Below are positions 19,683 to 30,604 of a DNA stretch of 64,000 bases, in pieces (position 1 is the first letter of the stretch; each line of letters starts with the position of its first letter). Below the pieces are notes generated by a model, which saw nothing but the letters and a program-made list of their open reading frames with translations, did no database searches and was not told the DNA's origin. This DNA comes from Anthostomella pinea (taxonomy: Eukaryota > Ascomycota > Sordariomycetes > Xylariales > Xylariaceae). The stretch covers positions 8,308,001 through 8,372,000 of the forward strand of contig CAUWAG010000003.1 in NCBI GenBank assembly GCA_963556695.1, written 5' to 3'. The translations under genes and the position numbers were made by a program.

Positions 19683-22600
19683 TCAGTGCTTCCGTCCCTT
19701 AGCAGCCGCGCCCGCCATACCCTCCACCCTCCCCATCAGCGCGCGCAGCCCAACGCCCTTCTCGCAATTCGCCTCGAGCCAGCGCTCCATGCGCTCCCTC
19801 ACGCGCCTCAAATCACGCGTAACCGGCATAGTCATACGCGCACCATCCCCACCATCCTCGCCATAGACATCAACATGCGAACCCGGGTTCAGTAGGATAT
19901 CAAAGCACTCGGCCCAGATTTCGGTCTGCCAGTAGCGCTTCAGGCTCTCGCGGATGCGGTAGCGGCGGTTTGTCGATGTGTTCAAGCTGTTGTTACCGGC
20001 GGCGTCGGCGCAGCGCACCGTGTCGATGTATTTCCCGAACAACAAACAATGAATGATGCCCGCGAGGCCATGGTAGTCGATCTGCCAGGTCCAGGGGCGG
20101 CCCTCGCGCATCTCGGCGCAGTCTGTGGGTCCCGTCTTCCAGTCCGCGATGAACTGCACGTCCGCCCCGAAGGCGCGCATGTCGATGGCGCGGCCAAAAT
20201 CGATGAGCACGACGCCGCGGCTCGCCCAGCCGCCCGAGCCGTCGGCGCGCCACTGGCCCGAGAGCGCTTCTGATAAGGTATCGAGGCGCAGCAGGCAGTT
20301 GTCGGCCTTGAGGTCACCGTGCAGGATCTGCCTCGCGTGCAGCGCCTCGACCGTGCGCAGCAGCTCGATCGCAAAAAACATGGACAGCGTCTCGTCCATG
20401 ATGCTCGACTGATCGCGGAAGAAGTTGACCACGTCGAGCAGCGTGCCGTGCGGGTGCAGCGGCAGGAAGAGGAACCCCTCGTCCGCGTAGAGGTGCAGCT
20501 CGTGCGCCGCCGAGACGGACGCCGTCGCGCGGTGGTGCGGTCCGAGGCGCGTGGCGGCCAGGCGCATCATGTGGAACTCCCAGGCCGTGGGGGGCTGTTC
20601 CATCTTGAGCGCCTCGAGGGTGGCGCGGCGGGTGGTCGAGACGACGGGTTCGTCGTCCTCATCGCTCTCAGCGCCAGAGTCAGGGGACGAGTTCTCAACG
20701 AGGTAGACGGGCGCAAACGCTCCGGCGCCCAGCTCTCGCTTGACGGTGTACTCGCACATGAGCTCCGGGAACTCGAGCACGATAGGGCTGTGGATGGGGC
20801 CGGTCTTGTCATTGCCGTTCTTGCCACTCTTCCCTACCATCTTGGCGAACTTGCGGATCTCGTTACCGCGATCGCATCGCTCGGTGCGGTAGTCGTAGAA
20901 GCCGGGGTACGAGCTTAGAGGTGGGTGCATCTTCTCGAGAATCTCTTCCCGGATGAGCTCGTCGACGGGGTTGCATTGTGTCTCCAGGATAATGGGGCCC
21001 TTCGATACTTGCTGCTTGGCCTTTACTCCTGTAGCAGCCGCAGTAGATACCTTAGGCTTTGTGAGTTGAGGCTGCGCGACCTTGACGGGAGAGCGGGAAT
21101 CACTGAGGATCTCTCGCAGGGGGCTGCTGAGAGGCTCAAAGTCTTCATCGTCCTCGTCCTCCTCGATCGGGGTATCTAGCGAGTCCTTCTTGCAGGGAGT
21201 CTTCGTGCTGAAGTAAGGCGGCTTGGCTTCTGTGATAACGCCAAGTGAAGACTCCGTTCGTTCAGTAATGGGTGTCATAAACGGTAAGCGGTTGTTAGCC
21301 GCCTCGACCGGGTCCCTATACGGTCGCGTAGGCGGTTCATAGTCCTCGGGCGGGATCGGGACGAATATGGTTCTGGTTCTGGGGGATTCGTCGGGATCTG
21401 CCTCCTCGTCGTCTACTTCGTCATCTGTGTCTGCGTCGGCGGCATCTGACATCTGACTGTCACCGTCCTCGTCTTCCTGGTCTGTCTCGCCGTCGATTTC
21501 GGGGATGTGCTTCCGAGCTGTGAATTCGGACCAGTCGCTCACCACACTCTTGTTGTCTTCGCCAGTCTCCTCGTCACCGGCCTCGCTGGTGGCGGAGACA
21601 TGTCTGGTGGTGGTGACGGTGCTCTCTGCACCGCTGGTGTAGTCGCCATCTGTCATGTACTCGTCGTTGTCACTCTCGATGCCTTCGTCCTCGGCGGTGT
21701 TTAGAGGCGCATTGTACATGCTGTATATCTCATCCGTCGCCGCTCTCGTATGCATCGTCATCGTGGGCTCTGATGTTGCATTACGCTTTTTCTTGGTTTT
21801 GGGGCCTGAGGGCGAATCAAGTTTCGCTTTAACTGTGGAGGGATGCAGTGTTAGATAGATGCCTGAGGTGTAGCACTAAAGTGTGGGTTAAAGGTGTATG
21901 TGTGTGTGTGTGATAACTGACTGATTTGGGTCTCGTTGACTTCCATCAACTTCTTCTTTTTGCTCTTGGTGGGCTTGGACTGCTCCTTGAGGGCACCATT
22001 CTCGTCGAGCATCACGACGTCCTGGTGCACTACTAACTTCTGCGCAACCCTCTGGCTGAGCAGGTCTACTTCTGGGCAATTCTCGTCAGTCGGCGCACGC
22101 TGTTCCTCTATTAGACTCTCCTCGTCCCAGCAAGCATCAAGCCAGCCTCTATCTGCAGCCCATAACTCTTCGAAGCTCAGCTCAGTGCCTGGCTCTTCCG
22201 GAGTAGGGTAGACGGCCTCGAGGTTGACAAAGATACGTTCCATTTTACCACTCGCCGGGTTGATGATCACTTGGTGCTTGGAAGGAGCAATGACAATATG
22301 AGACTCTGCTATTCTGGACAAAGACTGGAATACACAATCGCGAAAGCGCCAACAATTAGTCCTGTTGTCATCAATAATTGGCCGGATGGGGAACAAAAAG
22401 TTTGCTAACTTACCGGATCCCTGAACACCGACATCTTGGGCGCGCTGCTCTTCTTCACGTCCGTCTTCAACGTCTCTCCCACCCACGGTTTCGCCTCCAC
22501 CACGTTCTCCTTCTTGCGGTCTGCCAGCGACCCGATCGTGTCCCAGCCCTTCGCGCCCTCGCCCATCGACGACATCGCCGGGGCTTCCGAGCCGGCGTCC

Positions 22601-23403
22601 GAGAAGATAGCCAGCTTCTTCTTGCCGGGCTTGGGGGCCTGGCCGCCGACACCCATGTTGGGTCTCGGAGCCTGCGGATCAACAGGCGCTCGCGCAGCTG
22701 CGGCGTAAGGATCGACCTTGGCAGCCAGTGCTGGACGTACACTGGGCAGCGCTGGAGATGAAGGCGTATCGATCCCGTCTGGTTGTTGGGCGCGTCGCTT
22801 CTCGAAGTCGCCGAACTTGCGCACTAGTCTCTGTACTGGCCGCGCATCCCGCTCGATTCCCAGCTTGTATACCTCCTCTGCCTGGTTCCAGCGGCCAGCG
22901 CCCTCCAGCCATTCGGCATACTCCTCGTAGAAGAGCGCCAACCCTTCGCCAATGCTATGGCGCGATAGGAAGACGTATGTTTCCCGTGGGGAGTCGGAGA
23001 AGAAATGGACATAGTGAAGCCAGAGCTTCAGGTATCTGGGGTCGTTCTTGTATTGTGGCGAGCCGATGAAGGTCTTGGTGGCTCGCTCCAGGAGGGTGTG
23101 GAGTTGGGATTGGGGTGTAGCTTGCGCCGAGGGGTACGCGTCGAAAGTCCATCGCACGTATCGGTCGAAGACATCGAGGGGATCGTCAGACTCGGACAGA
23201 TTGTCGATCTCGGCCTCGTACTCGGCTCTGATGCAGTCGTTGATGTTCTTGGTGTCTGTCGGCGTGGGAGTGTCCAGCTTCTTCAGGGGCGACGGCGAGA
23301 AGACTTCAGCGAGCTTCTTTGCTGATCGTCCGCCAGGTAGGGATTGAATGTTCTCCTTCTGTCCTTCGATGATATCGAAGTCAATGAGATCGCCGGCTGC
23401 CAT
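19683..23403 (-). CDS. bub1: Spindle checkpoint kinase Bub1 (MadBub type)
   Basis: Kinetochore kinase of the spindle assembly checkpoint. Three exons on the minus strand: 23403-22414, 22324-21922 and 21832-19683 (introns of 89 nt each), 1180 aa. Residues about 55-200 form the Mad3/Bub1 TPR region. Two KEN boxes flank it, at 16-18 and 298-300. A GLEBS-like Bub3-binding motif, ELSFEELWAADRGW, lies near 378-391. A long acidic linker contains the Bub1-typical NRLPFMTPITERTE. The C-terminal kinase has the glycine loop GAGAFAPV (833-840), Lys874, HGDLKADN (969-976) and DFG (1009-1011), so it looks catalytically intact. KEN boxes are a Mad3/BubR1 trait and the kinase a Bub1 trait; having both suggests an undivided MadBub protein. 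The last exon's 5' junction (ATC, then A joined to TT) is inferred from frame. Confidence 0.93.
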
Positions 23404-24182
23404 TTTGATAGGTGCCTATCCAATGGCAAATGCGGCGGGTGGCTTGGAATTACTGTACTGTTAATTGTTGAACATTGAGAGGAACACGAAGCCGGCTGTC
23501 GCAAAGTGAGGGTGTGGAGCAGCAAGTCATTTCAATGCGATGGGTTCGGTTGTTGACTGTTTTGGTCGCAACCTCCCCACGTTACCTTGACAACCTCCTT
23601 TTGTGGGGATCAAACGTGGCTAAACTCGGCCAGCGCGCCACACTTGGTCCCTTCAGTGCCAGGCCGAAACCAGAATGCTATGCGATATCTTTGCGTTTGT
23701 CCACCTGTAAGGCTGTAAGTGATTCAGAAGACACGTACAAGAAGTCTGCATGATAGTATTGCGAGGAATTCAATTTCATATGCGCAGTCGGAACCCGGAT
23801 TATCGGTGTCGCACAGGCATCGTGTTTCCGACATTGGTCCTTGAAGACGGCTTTGGGGAGTTCATTGCTTATTAAAGCACACCTCGTCATTCTGACCCTG
23901 CAACGAGATATCTCTTGAGAATTGTGATACGGACGGGAAGCGCGACTGACAACCTGGCTAGGGTCTCTCTCTCTCTCTTGGCTCGTAGATTGGTCGCATA
24001 ACTCCGTTCTTGTCTATCGTGTCCAGGGTAGACTTGACTCCTTTAATCTCGACGGAAACTGAGCAATCCACCGCAACTACAAAATAGCAAAAGCCGTTGC
24101 AAATCCATTCATGCTTGCAGACTCAAGCCACCTAGCTCATGTCGGTGGCGATGCCATACATCCATCCCACTGAACTACCCCA
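23404..24182. other. bub1 promoter and TenA-like gene 3' region
   Basis: No gene. It contains a short CT-repeat near 23966-23978 and no other structure that I recognise. Confidence 0.6.
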
Positions 24183-24965
24183 TCAGTCCATCGCAACCAC
24201 CGGCCAGAAGCCCTCCTCCAGCACGAGCACCTTTTTGAACATAGTCATCGACGTGGCCGCGCCAACCTCCTCCGTGTCCTCGCTCAGGCTCGCCGCGTAC
24301 CGATCCAAGCAGATCTGGATCTCGCTGACAAAGACGCGGAACATGTCCGACGTCCAGTTGGGAATCAGCGCCTTCCGCAGCGCCCCTCCGTCGAGGTCCT
24401 TCTCCAGATCCGGCTGCTCGTGGCTATGCTTCTTGGCGTTGGTCCACGCGTCCAGGTAGACCTTCTCGGTCGCCCACAGTACCACCAGGCCATCCAGCAG
24501 CGACTTGCGATGACTGTCCGGCGACCGGGCGGTGAACGAGTCGAAGAGGTCGATGTACTCCTGCGTGGCCTTGCAAGGGCCGAATTTCTTGGCCTCAGGG
24601 TCGCCCACGTCGTCATGCACGGCCTCGAGGTCCAGGTCGTAGTTCTTGGCCGTCGTCTCGAAGAACTGCAGCTCCTTCATTATGCCCGCGAGACACCCTT
24701 GCAGCAGGGCGAGGATCCGCCACTGCAGGGTCGCGTTCGTGCCCTTGGGCTCCACGCCGATGGGCAGCCGCAGCCGCGATATCAGCCCGCCGATGAACCG
24801 GACGTAGGCCTGGGCGTAGAGCCGGTCCTGCGACAGCCACTGGCAGAGCTGGTCACGGGGTAGACGGCCCTTGCCCGCGAGCTCGAGGAACTGGCATTCT
24901 GTAGCGCGCTGGTAGAGCTCGCGGGTGCTTTCCAGCAGGTGCTCGCTCATGGATGGCTTGCTCAT
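24183..24965 (-). CDS. TenA/THI-4/PQQC-family (haem oxygenase-fold) protein
   Basis: Single-exon gene for 260 aa, start at the ATG at 24965. The all-helical sequence fits the TenA/PQQC fold: an N-terminal LPRDQLCQWLSQDRLYAQAY helix with a conserved Asp-Arg-Tyr, a middle KELQFFE helix, a YIDLFDS helix, LVVLWATEKVYLDAW, and a C-terminal LEEGFWPVV with the Glu typical of TenA proteins. I do not see the catalytic Cys of the TenA_C subgroup at the usual place, so thiaminase activity is doubtful; TenA_E-like salvage of pyrimidine breakdown products or an uncharacterised role is possible. No THI riboswitch pattern is convincing upstream. No signal peptide or membrane segment. Confidence 0.8.
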   Translation of the reverse strand: MSKPSMSEHLLESTRELYQRATECQFLELAGKGRLPRDQLCQWLSQDRLYAQAYVRFIGGLISRLRLPIGVEPKGTNATLQWRILALLQGCLAGIMKELQFFETTAKNYDLDLEAVHDDVGDPEAKKFGPCKATQEYIDLFDSFTARSPDSHRKSLLDGLVVLWATEKVYLDAWTNAKKHSHEQPDLEKDLDGGALRKALIPNWTSDMFRVFVSEIQICLDRYAASLSEDTEEVGAATSMTMFKKVLVLEEGFWPVVAMD

Positions 24966-26180
24966 CTTGGTCTGCTGGTGGTCGGTGATTATTATGTTGT
25001 GGTCTCAGGTGATATGTGATAGGGCATGATGTGCAGTCGGAGCTCGTTTGATGTGGACCAAGATGTCAACGAAGCTGGGGGATCGCCAAGTGGGCTAAAA
25101 TAGCGAGCTGTCTCGGGTGCTTTATATATCAGCACGCAGAATGAAGAGAAGAAGATGACAGGTCGCACGTCGAGTTTTGACGTAATAGGGCGGTGCCATC
25201 GTTGTTGTGAAACGTAAGGAGACATATGTAAATAGTGCTTGCACCATTCTGACGGGGTCGGAACGTCACTCCAAGACATGTAGGTACAGACTCGGCCTCC
25301 CCATTGACCCAAGAATTCCCAACAACTTCCGGCGTGTATGTAAGCTGGAGATGGGATAGGATTGGACATTAATAGGTAAGTTCTACCGGAATTCCCTCCG
25401 TCCTTCGGAATTGTGCGTGACAAATGAGCGCCATGCCGCGGAGCCGTCTTAGCGCTATCGCGACTACCTTCAATGTTATTATTAGAGATATACGTGTAAC
25501 TCTCTCAACTTCGTATACTCCGGTACCTGAGACAGAGAAGGCGCGGGGGCCATTAGGATTAGGCACCTGTGCATCTTGCAGGTGTCATACCTTATACGAT
25601 GGATCTACGTGCTTCCGACGTCAGATATTCCCCGGTCTGCCCGGTCATCCATGGATCTCAACAACAACATTGCCGACCAGCAGACGGACGGTCTGTCCAT
25701 CCAATCATGGGGCTCTAAAAGGCTATGAAGGTAGCCTCAATGCTTCTTCCATCACCAGCTTGGACATTACTAATGACTCATTGCGCTGGCTTCTTGTTTA
25801 ATCTGATCCTATTGGACTAGATACAGACCTCTACCTGTAAGTATCTGCGTGAGCGTGAGCAAAACTGGATACTCGATGTATCCCGGCATCAGCTCTTCCA
25901 TAAACCAGTGGCACGTCAGTCGGTTGCTCATAGTATGGTTGGCGAGGCACTTCAAGTTGAATGTCTGGTTTGTCCTCCACAGTCTAGAGGGAGTACCAAA
26001 TCAAAGTCGTCGCGAGATTTATCTCATTAGCACGCCTAGTCCAACGCCACCGTCTGGACAACATCACAATAGTACAAATTGCTCATCATAAGCAAGCTTG
26101 GTAGCTCTTCCTCGTTTCAGGATAGGTATGCTGCCGTACCCAACGCTGCGAAGCAATGCCAGAACCCCTTTCGCTCCCCT
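24966..26180. other. TenA-like gene promoter and U2AF 3' region
   Basis: No supportable gene in about 1.2 kb. Short frames on both strands lack family resemblance. The right end should hold the U2AF 3' UTR. Confidence 0.55.
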
Positions 26181-28203
26181 TTACCACGCTCCAACCTCGA
26201 AGTTTTCCTGGAATCAATATATTAGTCCTGTTAATCATGTACCGTCCAGGTGAAATGTTTACCTCTGGGAAGTATGTCGTGACGACAGTTCTATCGGCGA
26301 ATTTCCGCCCTGCTAGCGCTTGCAGTGCTTTCTTCGCCGAAGCTGTAGTGTCATATTTGACAAAGATCTTTCCAACGCCTGCAGATTGTCGGCTTCCTCC
26401 AGAGGGTCTGGGTACCTTGAGACCCAATATCTGACCATACTTGGCGCATTCCTCTTGAACGTCCTCGCAGATTTCTGTCCAGGTTAGTAGTGGAGATACA
26501 AGGGTTTGAGGATAGCGCGTACCTTCGTAGTCCTCATGATCCATTAGCTCCTCCGGTGTCACCATATTTAGCAGCTGGAGAACGCGGGTCTCCTCTGAAT
26601 CGGTGGAAGCGGTTGTTCCAGCAAGCATGGACATCGCATTGACACCCATCTCGACACCAGAGACCTGAGTAATACCAATACTGGCCTTCCGTACTTTGAG
26701 GTTCTTGTCGCCAATAAGCATGCCGTTCAAGCCCTGAATGGCTATGTCTGTTGCAGCAGGATCGACAAACTCGCAAAACGCGATGCCCTGGTATGTCGTT
26801 AGAGGCGGATACTGTGAATAATACGCGAGGTGAATGACTTACACGAGATTCCTCGGTGCCGTTGTCCTTGACCAGAACCAGAGCCTTAAGCTCTCCAAAA
26901 GCCACGAGTAGCTCCAGAACTTGTTCTTCAGTCAAGTAGGGAGGAAGGTTCGAGACGCTGATCTTGTTCGGCGTATCAACCACGACCTTGGATACCACGC
27001 CCGGCTCATACGCTGTCTCATCAGCCACGGCCGGCACGATATAATCCTTGGGCCGCTGAATCTTGAGGCCGCTCCCGCTTCCAGTACCGTTCATAGGGTC
27101 ATCAGTTTCCATGGAGATACCGTCAAGCGCAAGCGCGACTGTAGCTTCCGATGCATGTCTGAACTCCAGGAGGGCAAAAGACTGGTCCTTGGAGGTCTGA
27201 CACAGAACGCAGGGGTCAGTGCTCTCGATGACGTTGAGGCCGTTCAGCTGGAGGTTGAAAAAGCTCAAAACACTCTCATCAGTTGAACCCGGAGGAAGGT
27301 TGTAGACGAGGAGCCGCTTGCTCTGTCGCGAATTGCCCGGCTTCAGTGCAGCGCTGTTGACGTTCCCGCCCGGTTGGTTCATGAAGGCCTGGAGCTTCGT
27401 AGGGTCCATGGGTTGTTGTCTCGGAGCTCCTGGCAGGGGGAACATGCCAGAAAGCTTGGCTTGTTCGGCAGTGACGTTTTCGTAGCCAGGAGGCTTGATG
27501 TCCCATTGGGTCATGCGTCGCTTGCGCTCGGTAACGGGAACGACGTCGGTAAGGTCTGGGGTGGGCTCCCTCTTCTTAGGGGGCGGCGTCGCACTGCGGC
27601 CTCGGCGGTTCTGGGCAAAGAGGTCCTCATCTCGATCTCGTCCACCTCGGTCGGGTCCTCCTCGGTCGTGGCCACCACGGTCATGTCCACCCCGGTCATG
27701 ACCGCCTCGGTCACCACGATCGCGTCGGTCACCACGGCGGTCGTCAAACAGGTCGCGATCACGTCGAGGGGGCCTGCCTCCATCGTCGCGGCGGTTGTCT
27801 CTTCGAGTGCCACGATCGCGATCCCACTCTCGTTCTCTGCGGTCTCCCCGATCTCCTCGGCCTCCAGCAGCGCCAGCACCACCACTGCCACCGTAGCGAT
27901 CCTCGCGCTCACGGTCTCGGTGGCTGCGACTCGAAGCATAGGCATCTTCGTCTCTTCCTCCGTCGCGGTGGGAGCGGCGCGGGGATCTGCTTCGTCTGCG
28001 ATCCCGTCGATCGCCTCGGTCGCCTCGGTCGCCTCGATCGCCTCGGTCACGGCGGTCATCACGAGGGGGGAAGTCGCGAGATGAGCCATGGCGGCCATCT
28101 AGACAACACCAATTAGCTAATCACAAGATCCTGGCTGGGGCTGCCTGAAAGTCAATGCATTGTAAGGAGGCTCACCTCGGGAGGAATAGCTATCGCCGTT
28201 CAT
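26181..28203 (-). CDS. Splicing factor U2AF, large subunit
   Basis: Binds the polypyrimidine tract and recruits U2 snRNP to the 3' splice site. Five exons on the minus strand: 28203-28176, 28098-26843, 26787-26523, 26474-26263 and 26207-26181, giving 595 aa. The first exon (28 nt) encodes MNGDSYSSR. A repetitive Arg/Asp/Gly region of about 170 residues, an RS-like domain with many RDR and RGD units, precedes KRRMTQWDIKPPGYENVT, the small-subunit and U2AF-ligand region with its key Trp. RRM1 has RLLVYNLP and FALLEFRH; RRM2 has KISVSNLPPYLTEEQV and GIAFCEFVD. The C-terminal UHM has VLQLLNMVTPEEL, KIFVKYD and GRKFADRTVV, ending TYFPEENFEVGAW. The last exon codes only eight residues. Shares a 434-bp promoter with ogg1. 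Confidence 0.95.
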
Positions 28204-28637
28204 TGCGGACGCGTTGCGTATGGATTCAGAAGCGAAATGAAGGGACAAGGCAGGCAGATGATTGACTGTGATACGATGCGACAGCGTGGTGAAGGGGAGG
28301 ACGTGACACTCGATAAGATGTCAAGGTCCCAGGTCTCTCAGGCGAGAGGCGAGGCTGGAGAAATTAGAAATTTTGGTTGGATGGAGCAACAGCTGAAGCG
28401 GGTGATGGACCCATGGAGCTACATGTACTGCTGCAGTGGAAAACCCCCGCTACACTCAGAGTAGCCTAGCGTCTAGCGATATCGCCCACCCCTACATTAG
28501 CGCCACTTGCTCCTTTTGGGCACTCTCGTCTTCAATTTTCAGTCTTCAGTCTTCACGCTGCCCTACCAGCTCGTCACATGGGTCAATAAGGCTTTGTTCG
28601 CTGTTCACCGCCATTGAGTCATCGCCCAATATCTGAA
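28204..28637. promoter_or_regulatory. Divergent promoter of U2AF large subunit and ogg1
   Basis: Only 434 bp separate the two start codons, which point away from each other. No frame in between is convincing. No CACGTG or CCAAT box stands out. Confidence 0.6.
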
Positions 28638-29955
28638 ATGCAGACAGCTCGCATATCAGAGTGGAGGAAGCTGCCCCTTAGCTTGACAGAGCTCTGCATC
28701 GAGACCACCTTGCGCTGTGGCCAGTCTTTTCGATGGCGTAAGATCGAGGATGAGTGGTAAGGAGAACCATATGCCCCGACTTGAACTACTCAATTCCATG
28801 CTAACTCGCCTCAAGGAATTGTGTGCTGCGCGGTCGGTTGCTGTCACTGAAGCAGGACAAGGACCATCTGCATTACAGAGTAACCTGGCCCGAGACGAGT
28901 CTAATACCACCAAAGCTGCCGGTGTCGATCAAAGAAGATCCCGGAATCCAGGAGTATGATGACACCGAAGCCCTCCTCAAACACTACTTCAGTCTGAAAC
29001 ATGATCTTTCAGCCTTGTACAATCAATGGTCTGAAGCTGATGCAAATTTTCGGAAGAAGGCACCCAAGTTCACCGGCATCCGCATTCTTGGGCAAGATGC
29101 GTGGGAAACTTTAATAGGTTTCATTTGCAGCAGCAACAACAACATCTCGCGTATTACGCAGATGGTGAGTACACACTCACCCCTTTCGTATATGGGAGGT
29201 TATGAGAAGCTAAACTATCAAAGGTCCATAAGCTCTGCAAGTTTTACGGACCACGCATCGGACAAATTGGGGATGAAGAGTTTCACGGCTTCCCATCACC
29301 ACAGGCTTTGACAGGAAAGAAGGTGGAATCTCACCTGAGAGAGCTGGGATTCGGATATAGAGCCAAGTACATCGCCGACACAGCCCGCATAGTGAGCGAG
29401 GAGAAGCCAGAGGGTTGGCTTGAAAGCTTGACGAACCCAGAGAACCCAGCATGGCCACCCACACCGGGCAGCGCCGATGCCGAGCCAGTCACTTATAAAC
29501 ACGCTCATGATCAGCTTCTTTCACTCTCCGGTGTTGGTCCAAAAGTCGCAGATTGTGTCTGCCTCATGGGTCTTGGATGGGGCGAGGCAGTGCCAGTCGA
29601 CACGCATGTGTGGCAGATCGCGCAACGGGACTACAAATTCGGCAAAACGAAGACCAAGACCTTCTCGAAGCTGATGTATGATTCTGTCGGGGATCACTTC
29701 CGGAAGATCTGGGGCACGCACGCCGGTTGGGCCCAGTCGGTGCTCTTCACAGCCAACCTCAAGTCATTCTCGGAACAGGCATCCAGCGAGCCTGGAGTCG
29801 TTGACATCAAAGTCGAGGTCAAGGAGGAAGTCGTTAGCGAACCGACGACTAAAAGCCGGAAACGCCGTACTGCGGTGACTGAGAAGGTCAAGGTTGAGGG
29901 AGATCTACCCGCGGAGGAGGGTGTGCCTAGGAAGAGAAGAAGAACACGGGGCTAG
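28638..29955 (+). CDS. ogg1: 8-oxoguanine DNA glycosylase Ogg1
   Basis: Bifunctional glycosylase/lyase that removes 8-oxoguanine opposite C, the first step of base excision repair. Three exons: 28638-28756, 28816-29164 and 29224-29955 (introns of 59 nt each), 399 aa. The N-terminal OGG_N domain has LCIETTLRCGQSFRW and LRGRLLSL. The HhH-GPD domain has ETLIGFICSSNNNISRITQM, GFGYRAKYI and the hairpin SGVGPKVADC with the catalytic Lys263, followed by VPVDTHVW with the catalytic Asp282. The last 70 residues are Lys/Glu-rich with an RKRR cluster and an Arg-rich end, probably nuclear signals. Donor and acceptor sites are standard and the first intron has a GCTAAC branch site. Divergent from the U2AF gene. 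Confidence 0.95.
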
Positions 29956-30389
29956 ACAAAGGGGGGTGGTTCATACCGAATCAATCATCTGAGACGTACA
30001 CTTTTATCAACAACCCGACTTTCGCAAACTCACTTCCTCGCCTTAGGCGCATTGACTCGTCCCTTGACAAGACCCAGCAGAAGTCGAGCCTCTCTTTGTC
30101 AACGTCTGGGCAGCGCAAGGCTGGCATCCGCAGACGAAAAATGTTGCAAACCGCGCAACCCAACGGGTGAACCTTTGGGCATGGGAAGACGAATCACTGG
30201 CCAGCATGAACGATCCGACAAGGTGATGTGCAGGCAGATATAATACACCTAATCATATAGTAAGTACGGGAGATCCGGAACGCGGCAAGATTAGAGAGTT
30301 GTCGGCACAGTGAAGCCGTGAAGCTCACAAGAGACCTGTTCCGCCCTTCTTGTTCGAAGCCCACGAGCTTCAGGGGTGAAAGCGTACGG
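29956..30389. other. ogg1 3' region
   Basis: No gene seen. The stretch joins the ogg1 3' end to a dehydrogenase remnant on the other strand. Confidence 0.5.
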
Positions 30390-30563
30390 CCTCTTCGCGT
30401 CCGACTCATTATAAGCCCATGGAATATATCCGGGCTCAATACCCTTAGGCCCTTCCGGGGCAGGCTCACTGATCTTACACCTCTCCAAGTACTTGTCCCC
30501 TTTACCCTCGAGGTCCCTGTTCATGACCGCCCACATTATCGTCGACACGACCTGCTCGGCATT
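30390..30563 (-). pseudogene. C-terminal remnant of a short-chain dehydrogenase
   Basis: On the minus strand a frame reads NAEQVVSTIMWAVMNRDLEG, then KGDKYLERC and EPGYIPWAYNESDAKR. This resembles the C-terminal end of fungal short-chain dehydrogenases (EQGA-T-W---LEGKGG-YLE-C, then GY--YAYDE). It begins right after a possible CAG acceptor and runs on without the expected end. No Rossmann motif (TGxxxGxG) or YxxxK site is visible in 30.6-31.6 kb on this strand, so the gene body seems lost. A diverged live exon cannot be excluded. Confidence 0.45.
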
Positions 30564-30577
30564 CTGCATGTACAGCA

Positions 30578-30604
30578 GCGTTGTCAGCGTTGTCAGCGTT
30601 GTCA
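30578..30604. repeat. Three tandem 9-bp units
   Basis: Three exact copies of GCGTTGTCA lie just upstream (minus-strand sense) of the dehydrogenase remnant. Confidence 0.85.

Noticed and set aside
20319..20918. 199-codon plus-strand frame opposite the bub1 kinase
   Set aside because: Antisense shadow of the kinase domain; no family resemblance.
24966..25030. CTGAGA word upstream of the TenA-like gene, considered as a thiamine riboswitch
   Set aside because: The other conserved parts of the THI element do not follow, so the six bases are chance.
27374..28084. 236-codon plus-strand frame rich in Thr, Ser and Val
   Set aside because: It is the reverse of the Arg/Asp/Gly repeats of the U2AF RS-like domain, which explains its repeated Ser/Val pattern.
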